Both the position numbers and the translations under genes were made by a program. Of a stretch of 64,000 nucleotides of DNA, positions 55,749 through 64,000 are shown piece after piece. Location: contig CAADRB010000041.1 in NCBI GenBank assembly GCA_900708905.1, positions 777,849-841,848 on the forward strand, given 5' to 3'. This DNA comes from Hymenolepis diminuta (lineage: Eukaryota; Platyhelminthes; Cestoda; Cyclophyllidea; Hymenolepididae). The notes beneath the pieces were generated by a model. That model worked only from the letters and a program-made list of their open reading frames with translations, was not told the origin of the DNA and searched no databases. The stretch's first letter is position 1; each line of letters starts with the position of its first letter.

Positions 55749-56329
55749 CTTCCGTGAAATGTCAGAGGCGGTCCGAAAGCTTGCACAAATATAGCATCTT
55801 AGATTAAGGAAAGATTGCTTTGGAATTGCTCCGGAAAAATAGGACTTCAGTTTGCTACAAAAAGCTGGTGCAACAAGGGAGATAATCTAGTAAGTAAAAT
55901 GGAATGCAACTTGTCAGCATGTCTAACTTCAAATATCCACCTTATTACTAAAAACGGCAAAAAAGTAAGTTTTTTTAAAGCTTCAATCATAAGAAACAGG
56001 AAAATTACGAAGGGTCAAATAGAGGTAGATATTGGAGACTGGGCATTAGGAGACTGGATGAATTGAATTAACCGTTTTCTCAAGAGGTATATAGTACACT
56101 ACGTAATTTTCCGAAATTCAAATTTCCTTGTTTGAACCCTTGTTTTCTATATTAATTCACAGCTTATTGAATTGTTTATAGGAGCACATTCACGGTGAAT
56201 TTTAATAATGAAATTGTAAACCTAATGTAATGTTAAAATAGTGTTTATCAATTACATTAGTTATATTGCAGATATGTAATAACATTCCTGTTAAAAAGAA
56301 TCAATATTATATGTATCACAAATACAGCA

Positions 56330-56686
56330 TTATAACTTATAGCGTTCCCAATATGTATTCTCGTGTTGTTCTCTTGACCTTAAAAATGTCATTTTATATC
56401 GATCCGTTTCGCCAAGTCTCACTGCCAAGATATTCATTATTAAATTGTCATGTTGAACTTGAGTAAGATGTTTTCTCATTTTAATGCTGCCATAACGTAA
56501 CCAACTAGAGGAGTTCTGGTAGTAATCTCGCAGGGCCAACAATCTAGAAAACTCGGTAATATAGCAACTTAACGCAGAAGCTAATAACCCACGGCAGATC
56601 AGAAGGCACGTTATAGTCAACACGAGTGTATCAACGAAACCCACTCTCAATCGATATCGGCTTAAACAAATAAGAACAATTATCAA
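56330..56686 (-). other. Open frame of 118 codons next to an inverted repeat, status unclear
   Basis: A long - strand frame with a hydrophobic first third (DTLVLTITCLLICRGLLASA) and a charged second half (TDRYKMTFLRSREQHENTYW). There is no ATG near its upstream end, and a stop lies 17 codons upstream. Its upstream flank is the inverted repeat arm at 56732-56780. It could be an exon of a duplicated lineage-specific gene or part of a repeat. Not recognised. Confidence 0.25.
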
Positions 56687-56731
56687 GTGTCTTTTATCGG
56701 TGGGGAAATGAAGAAAGAAATTACATTTTTA

Positions 56732-56780
56732 TTCATAGAAGAAATATTGGGAGCGGGGGAAAATAGTTATCATTTCTTCT
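56732..56780 (+). repeat. Inverted repeat, left arm
   Basis: 49 bp containing GAAATATTGGGAGCGGGGGA, matching the reverse complement of 63952-64000 at 47 of 49 positions. On the high-coordinate side the match stops abruptly after TTCTTCT. On the other side it runs into the window end in the right arm. Confidence 0.9.
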
Positions 56781-58109
56781 AATAAATACTGTTGAAATTA
56801 CGTGTTTTGGTGAAAACTATCGTGGTTTTCTGATTTGATAATCTTATTGGAAAGCAGACAGGGGTGTATTGCAAGCCCATTCTGAGACGGAAATAATCAG
56901 CTTTTAGAAATACTTACATGTGGAAAGCGTTCAATATTAGTGTATCCATCGGTGTTTGGTCATTTAAATAACTATTTGTAAAAACAAATTTCCATTAATA
57001 GGATCGACCCTATCCAATTGTTTAACATACTGCATTAGTGTATCCACACAGTATACAAAGATGCTATCTAGACTGGTTATTTGTAATACCGGATTACGTT
57101 AGTTCAGTGTTGCACTCAGCGATCAATCGAACTAAGTGATATATCAATTTGTAAATGAAATTTCTTAGACCAATGGAGCTTTCTATAGTGATTGGGTGTA
57201 GCGGATTTGTAGTTCCCCAAATATGAGACTGATCCATCGAAATTGATGAGAGCTTTACGTGTGCTCAATACCACTTATTGACATTTATTTCATTTCCAAT
57301 TTATTCATATACTCCTGGAAATGGCTGATCTTCTCAAGCACGACCACCTCTAATGTTAATTATCAAATTCGTCTTCTTTCTCGTAACCTTGAGTTTGTAC
57401 CAGGGAGGTCGCTGAAGATTAGTCTTAAGTGGTAAGAACCAACTATACCAGAATATTACAAGAAGGGATGCTTTCCGTCATAGGATTATAAGTGGCATTC
57501 TAATAAAATGATCGGTTAAATAAGTGGTATCTAAGATATTTGTATTTACTGATTATAAGAATATTATATTCAAAACCATCGCGTTCTCCAATTTAGATCC
57601 CCCGTCGTTTTCCTTCCCCTATATTTGGACAGTAATTTATTTTCATTCAAATCCCTAGAAAAACTTGAAATTTAATTAGAATTTAGAAACTACTATTTTT
57701 AGTTGATCTTGTGATTCTTGTGGGAAGTAATGACGTTAACAAAGCACTATAAATGGATGCATAAGGCGATTTATGAAGCTAGAGAATCTTCAAGAGAAAT
57801 ATAAAAATGAGTTCGCAAATGTGTGTGTGACAGTTTGAATTAGAAAATCAGGTATATTTTCTCATCACTAACCCTATTTGCATCATCAAAATCAGGGGCA
57901 CAAATAACATCAATTAAAGAGAATACGCTTATCATTCATACCTAAAGAAATAAAAGCAATTAACAAAATTAATAAGAGTAATAACAATAATTAATTTAGT
58001 AATAAAATTTAGTTCCTTTATCATCATATTAAATGTTTAAAAATAGCTCCTTTCGTAGCCAAGTTCAGTGATCATTTTCCCGGTAAGTTCTATTGAATGT
58101 TTACCAGGC
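56781..58109. other. No gene recognised
   Basis: AT-rich sequence. TGTAGCGGAT near 57198 echoes the start of the solo LTR at 34756, but the similarity does not continue. Confidence 0.4.
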
Positions 58110-58320
58110 AAACAGTTCCCAAGCCCATTTTGGAAAGCGTTTTCCAACGCTCACTTTGGGCAGAGAGCAACATCGCAGAGCCCTTCTGGTGAGAGACTCG
58201 AATTCTGCCAAACCTCTAGGTTAGCCAGATTGAATCAGGGCATTTAATCGGCCCATTCACTAAGTGCGCGCCGAACCCATGACTTCCGAAATGGAAGGCG
58301 TGCTAGGGAGCAAATGCGTC
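58110..58320 (-). repeat. SINE-like copy, inverted
   Basis: On the - strand: TTTCGGAAGTCATGGGTTCGG (B-box-like), GATTCAATCTGGC, CTCACCAGAAGGGCTC, GCGTTGGAAAACGCTTTCC and AAAATGGGC. The tail matches the 34-kb copy closely (CTCATCAGAGTGGCTC ... GGTCAACGCTTTCC). Confidence 0.65.
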
Positions 58321-60349
58321 AATGACGCACATTTAGGTAAAATTATATTATCATGCTGATTGCATTGCATTCCAGTTACTCTTTAAGCAAAGGAAATTTG
58401 CAGCCCTACTTAAACTTGATAGGCACATGTTTTTTCAAGCCCTAATGATGCGAAATTCAACTTTAGAAGTGAATCTAGACCGTATTCCCACGACTAAATC
58501 TCTGGATATGTACTTTTAAGCCGGCAAATTCATACTGGCGACTGCCGAATAAAATTTTGTTATTGTTATTACCAGTTTTAATAATGGTATTTCATCTGAG
58601 AATTTTTCTTTGAGATAGGGTGATTTGAAAATGAAGGGTCTCTCCCTTTTGTCGAGTGTGTCTCCAATGTCTATCAAAACAGTTCTAATTTAAACAATGT
58701 ACTAAGATGACATTCATTAAATACGGGTTCTCCCTGAGATCTTAATTTTTTTGTACCTGTTCCCCAAGGCGTTAAAATAAGCATTTCATACAATTCCACC
58801 ACGCTCGTATTTTATTCATTACATTTTCACCTCTGTACTGGTGGACAGGTGTTTAGCCAGAATAATTCTGTCTTTTAATTAGAATCGAGGGCTAATTCAA
58901 AATACCCAAATATTAGTTCGCAAAATCGAAATTTCACATTAGTAAACGCCATTCGGTTGTCAACAGGGATGTTGCTAACTGTTGGTTAACTAGATTAGCT
59001 GTTCCAACTGTTATTAACATTAACGGTTATTTTGTCATTTGAAAAAATAAATGATGGAGTCATTTTTATTAACAAAATGAGCGATAATTTCATTAAAGAA
59101 TGTGGTCTCGGCGGAGTGTTCTAGAATGTCCATCTAATAATGTGTTTTTGTACTTTTGAAGTGCTCATTAATTCATCTCGCCAGACTAATTCTTTTTCAC
59201 GTTGTCATTGGGTGGAGCGACTCTTAACATTTAGAAAAAAAGAGGCAAAAAAACGAAGAGTAATTACTTCATTTATTTTTCACCATTTTCAGTTCTTTGA
59301 AAGCACACTTATTTTGGATCTCTCATATTAGCTGACACTTTTTTTCTCATAGTAATAAAATAGAATATATTTTATCCGTTTATGATTGAAAAATTTTTGT
59401 CATTAGTTTTAAAAATTTTTTCATCCAGGCGCATGAATTCTGGATATTGTTAAAAACACGACTTGACTATTTCACTCCTGTAGACGATAGCCCGTCCGCG
59501 CACCTGTAATTTGAGTCAATACACTAAGATTTCATCTAGACAAGACGTGAGAGAGGGTTACAAATACAGAAGGTTGATGAAGTGCAGGAGAAAGGAGATG
59601 GTTTCAGAAGTAGCACAGAGAGAGGAGCTGGCTAGAGGACCTGGCTGTAGGAACCAGCCAAAGGAAGTGGGAAATAAGAAGAGTAGGGACTTAGAATGTG
59701 TATCAGCGAGATTAGCAAAGGGATATTGGTAGATTTTTAGTTGCCAGTCAGGTAGAGTAAATAAGGGTTTAAGAGGTAGTTAGAATTTCCCATCATAGAT
59801 AAAATGTCTAAGAACAAACCCAGACGTCGTAATGTCCACCTAGTAAATATTTAATAAGAGCATATTTTTCTTTTTTATTTTTAATCTTCAAATAATGCTT
59901 TAACTCAATCCCCTCTAACGGTATTACTGCATTTTTGAAATTTTGAAACTGAAAACGAGTCCAAATCGATTATATTTACAATTTACCAGTTATTAAATAA
60001 GCATTTGCCATGGTTTTTTAAAGATATTTTTTCATTATTATTATTATCGCTTTCCCTCTTTTGTTTCTTATTTATTTTATTCTTTTATTTTGCTGTGTTT
60101 GCGTCGTACATATTGGGGGAATATAGAACTATCCAAAAACTGCTCATGACTCAAGTTATTTATTTTTTGTCTAGTTAGGGTACAGTTATAATGAATGAAG
60201 TTCTGACTCGTTTTGTTTTTCCAATAAACTGTAAGGATATCAAAATGGTAGATGCTAACAGAAGTTAATTGTGTGTCCCCCCGAAAGATGACTTTCCATG
60301 CATTTCAAAAATTACTCTTTATTCTATGACCGCCTCGCTTCACATAAAA
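58321..60349. other. Gene-poor region with a GA-rich patch
   Basis: AT-rich except for a purine-rich, less AT-rich patch at about 59530-59780 with a 73-codon frame but no ATG near its start and no motif. It may be a small insertion of unknown origin. Confidence 0.35.
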
Positions 60350-60670
60350 AGCATATCTGCGCTCATGCTCTGACGTGGCCTTACCCAAGTGACTCATATA
60401 AAATGTCTTTGTATTTTCGCTCAAACACGCACAACGCAAGCATACGCGCTTTGCTCCTATTAGCTCGTAGGCTTGCCTTACATCTCATCGCGTTTTACAT
60501 ATACACATGCTTGCCATTTTCTGGTTCCTACGTTTCCTACTTATCGCATTTGCTCTTCATCCCTCTCTTACTCGTTTGAATCCTCATTGTGGTTTGATCA
60601 GTACAATTTAGCTTAGTCAGCTCTTGGTTTTCTGCTATATAACTGTTGATGCTGCTGTTAGCTACTAGCT
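60350..60670 (+). repeat. Dispersed repeat R3, copy 2
   Basis: Shares GCCTTACCCAAGTGACTCAT, AAAATGTCTTTGTATTTTCGC, CATCTCATCGCG, GTTTGAATCCTCATTGTGG, TTTGATCAGTACAATTT and TCTTGGTTTTCTGCTATATAACTG with copy 1 at 52890-53175. Confidence 0.6.
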
Positions 60671-63600
60671 TACCTTCCGCAATCAAGATCTGGTTCATTA
60701 GTTCCTACAATTTGGTGAGCTCGGTTGTTGTTTGTCCCAACAACTATAGTTGCCACACCCTATATTTCAACTTCCATCGTAACATCGTAACTTCCGAAGC
60801 TCAAAACAAGCTCTTAGTGCATTGATTACTATTACTCATGGAAGGATAAAAAATGTAAATTTAGCTATGAAAAAGAGTCTTCTCGTGGAAGGCGGTTACC
60901 AGTCCAATAAAGGGTGAGGGTGGATGATGTTATCATAAGAAGCACAGAATAAAGTCAGTACATTGACAACGTTTTGCATTAGCCAATTTCTAAATTCTCT
61001 ACGCCGTCCACTTCTATTTCTTAACGATCTTAGTTCACTACATTATGTATAGTACCTCAAGTATCGGGATTTGTCCCCTAGATTCCTGACTCATCTCATG
61101 ACCGTGCTTTTTGAGCTTACTGGCTAATTCACGAAATTGGCTGATTTGTTAGGCCTTGTTAAAGGATGCACAGCAGTAGTAGTCCGCTTCAGCTGCGTAG
61201 GTTTATTTGACATATTAACCAGATTTAATTTAATATTCATTCAGTACACAGTGAACGAAATGTTTTATCAATATAATTTTCAGGAAAAGCAATGAAATTA
61301 GAAGTTAGATTAATGTTTTTGAATTGAACAGGCAATAACCTTCATTAGATCTTAAATATTTCTGAATGCTTGAAATCGATAAAAATAAAATTAAAATAAA
61401 AAATAATCAATACATTATGAGATTCATTTTAAACCTAAGAGTCTCTTACTGATAAACTTTATGTACAAAATTCCGAATTCTGTATATCTTTAACTCAGTA
61501 ATAATTTTTTTGTAAAATTCTACCGATGTCGCAGTGTTTAACGTGTCCATCTGCCAAGAGACCACGGATTTGATGAATATCGGTACACAATTAGTGTATG
61601 AATTACCGATAGCATCGAATACGTCTGACGAGTAATGGAAATTGCAAAATTCGAATTTCTCACCTGGGAGGTTTGTGAATTTATCCTTATACCCAAAAGA
61701 TGAGTTTTGGAAGATGCTTTCCTAAATATGGCTTGAGATAATTTTATCACTTTGGTAAAATTGTGTAAATGGTAAAAAATGGTAAGTTGCCAACCTGATA
61801 AAAGTTAGTATGCAATAAACGTCTTTTTGTCTTTAGATGCCTTTGAAATGCGGTCATTCAGACAATAAGGCATCGTTGAAAGCCATTTATTCAAAGTATT
61901 TATTCCAAATTGCAAATAAAAAATGCGTGGGTGAAAATTTTCTCTGAGAATTATTGAGACCGAAATTGGGGTTAAGCAGATTATCATAGTTCAAATTTCT
62001 TCTTGGTGCGTGAAATTTTAATCTCCAGCATAATTAAATAAAAATAAAATGAAACTAAGTAGATTCGATAAAAATTTAAATATACTAATTTAATTATATT
62101 AAAACAAAGGTTAGGTCATCTATTTTTATAAGTAGTAATGTGAGATATCGTTCAAATTTTATATTTATGAGTTAACTCCAGTGAGCGCTGCCATGTAAAA
62201 AGCATGTTAGCTCTTGTAGGAAGAAGAAGAAGTGTACTAAAATGGTAATATCAACCTTCCAGATTAATCAAACAGTCATCGATATCATAGGCATAAATTC
62301 ATGATGAATCCTAATATTTTGAAATTCATTATATTGAGCATGAAGTAATGAACTAAAACAATGCAGCAAAACTGACTGCATTGATTTGCGCATTTGGCCG
62401 TTCAATTCTGAACATTGTCTTTATTAGCATAAATAACATCTATTTGTCCCAAGGACAGACATGAATACGTGAGAATCTAACATTCGGTAATGGGCAAAGC
62501 TATTTTAGAGGTGTTCGCAATGTACTCAATTATATTGCATGTTTTCGTCGCAAAAAAATTTAACGGTGTGGGAATAAGTGTTCGGATGGAATAGCACTTT
62601 AAGCTCTGTATAATAGCTTCAATTTCGATTTGGCATAAATTTTATACGTCTCGGGGTAGAAATTAATTCCAAAACATTCATAAAATATCTTGCTACTTAA
62701 AATTTCATAAGTAGTAATTATTTCTCATTTTCATGAGAAACTCTTTAGTGTCTATATACCGAATTGCACTGAGCTATAACCATAACACCAATCTTGTGAC
62801 GAAAGCCAGACTGAAATTATTGACGATATTTATCCTCAATTTGTAAACATATCGTAGTCAGAATTTCGAATGCTATATGACATCAAACTTAACTCTCAAA
62901 ACGGTCTCTGGATGGGTGAAAATTATTTTTAAATAAAACAGTACCGGAAGCATAAACAAATGATATTCATTTACATCTGTGGCGGCTAATTCGATGATAC
63001 AATTCATTTGTTTTATTAGTCACGGTTATATATATCCGTTCTTATAACAGTTACTCTAAATGAAACACAACTGAATTTATTTCAGCGAAATTTTCCAATG
63101 TAACGCTCATACATACATAGATCTATGAGCACATAGCCATTGTTATCGTCTAGACTGTCACTTCGGTACTACTCATTGCCAAACGAGGAAGCGCCCTTAT
63201 AGAGATTTTATTTATAAGTATACCAGGATATGATAAATCAATAAAGTTCGAGATTGCATTTTAATGCATGGGCGTAAAAATCCCCTAATTGGCAATCTCG
63301 TACATCAGAGATGATGCTGGCGAATTTGACCCAGATTCACCGTAAATATCCAAATCGGCTTCCCAATAAACTGGAATAATATTTCATAATATTAGGGAAA
63401 CAGATAGTGTCTAAAGAGAGTAATCTGTTTGATCAAGTAGGTGCTATCGCTAAACGGCGATAGTGTAATTCAGTTGAACCATTCGTGCATGGCAGTACTC
63501 TCGGAATCAAAGGAACAGTTCACAGAGCAAACCAGATGTAAATGTGATAATTTTACCTCGTTATAGTGCCCAACCTTACCAGCCTAGTCCTTAAAATGCT

Positions 63601-63951
63601 TCCACTCACTAGTCCCGCTCAAGATTAATATCATCTCTCAGAATCATATACTCGTAGAGTGAAGGCTCTCCTCCGTTTTTAATAACTTAACTTATCAATT
63701 TACTAACGCTAAAGGCATTAACATAGTGCCGATTCTTATAGATCACCTTTTCAAATTCTCTTACGAACTTTCAAGTGTCACATACATTTGAATCTTACAC
63801 ACAACATAAATTTTAATGGTTGCAGTTGTTTACTTCGAATGTGTTAATTATTTTCCAGTCGAAATTCAAATGTGCCAACTATCGGTTAAAATTATGTCAT
63901 CCTCACCATAGTTCATGAGCTTATCAGTTTATCACTTATTTGCAAACTGTT
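60671..63951. other. No gene recognised
   Basis: AT-rich to the end of the window, with only short frames and no copy of the repeat families above. Confidence 0.4.
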
Positions 63952-64000
63952 AGAAGAATTGATAATTATTTTCCCCCGCTCCCAATATTTCTTCTATGAA
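63952..64000 (-). repeat. Inverted repeat, right arm, cut by the window end
   Basis: Reverse complement of 56732-56780 with two mismatches. It runs to the last base of the window, so the true repeat may be much longer and could contain another copy of the frame at 56330-56686. Confidence 0.9.

Overview
The window looks like AT-rich nuclear DNA from a parasitic flatworm. A tapeworm-like (cestode) genome is my best guess, but I cannot fix the species. The pointers are split genes with many very short introns (33-47 nt) next to kilobase introns, GT-AG boundaries throughout, abundant degraded retroelements, and a small heat-shock protein with two alpha-crystallin domains, a form typical of parasitic flatworms. 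I see no bacterial operon, CRISPR array, phage or rRNA signal.

Layout. The first 31.6 kb hold four housekeeping genes, all on the + strand: ALG14 (2070-5270, N-glycan precursor synthesis at the ER), AQR/Aquarius (7231-20980, 15 exons, spliceosomal SF1 helicase), a KIAA0930/DUF2045 gene (22317-28550, function unknown) and PSMA4 (30055-31582, 20S proteasome alpha ring). I joined the exons of ALG14, AQR and PSMA4 by hand. They give continuous frames of 215, 1659 and 257 residues, close to known family lengths for ALG14 and PSMA4 and longer than usual for AQR. The KIAA0930 model is continuous from 22695 onward, and its first exon is tentative. At 44079-45128 on the - strand is an intronless two-domain small heat-shock protein gene.

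The other 30 kb are gene-poor. They hold several unrecognised - strand exons. The best is a three-exon 3' gene end at 51201-51505 with 47- and 39-nt introns and matching phases. Weaker ones lie at 36.7-37.4, 49.0-49.3 and 55.4-55.7 kb.

Repeats are the other main theme. I see a tRNA-derived SINE-like family (at least 6 copies), a second dispersed family of about 330 bp (5 copies, both orientations), a 276-bp unit present as a tandem dimer at the left edge and once more at 29.1 kb with a conserved 3' hairpin, a two-copy repeat at 52.9 and 60.4 kb, a 344-bp solo LTR with a 4-bp target duplication, a Ty3/Gypsy integrase fragment, a LINE reverse-transcriptase relic, and a 49-bp near-perfect inverted repeat whose second arm is cut by the end of the window. 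Most sit in introns or between genes.

The encoded genes do not form a pathway. They are independent eukaryotic functions (glycosylation, splicing, proteolysis, stress protection). Repeat boundaries are approximate because they were aligned by eye.
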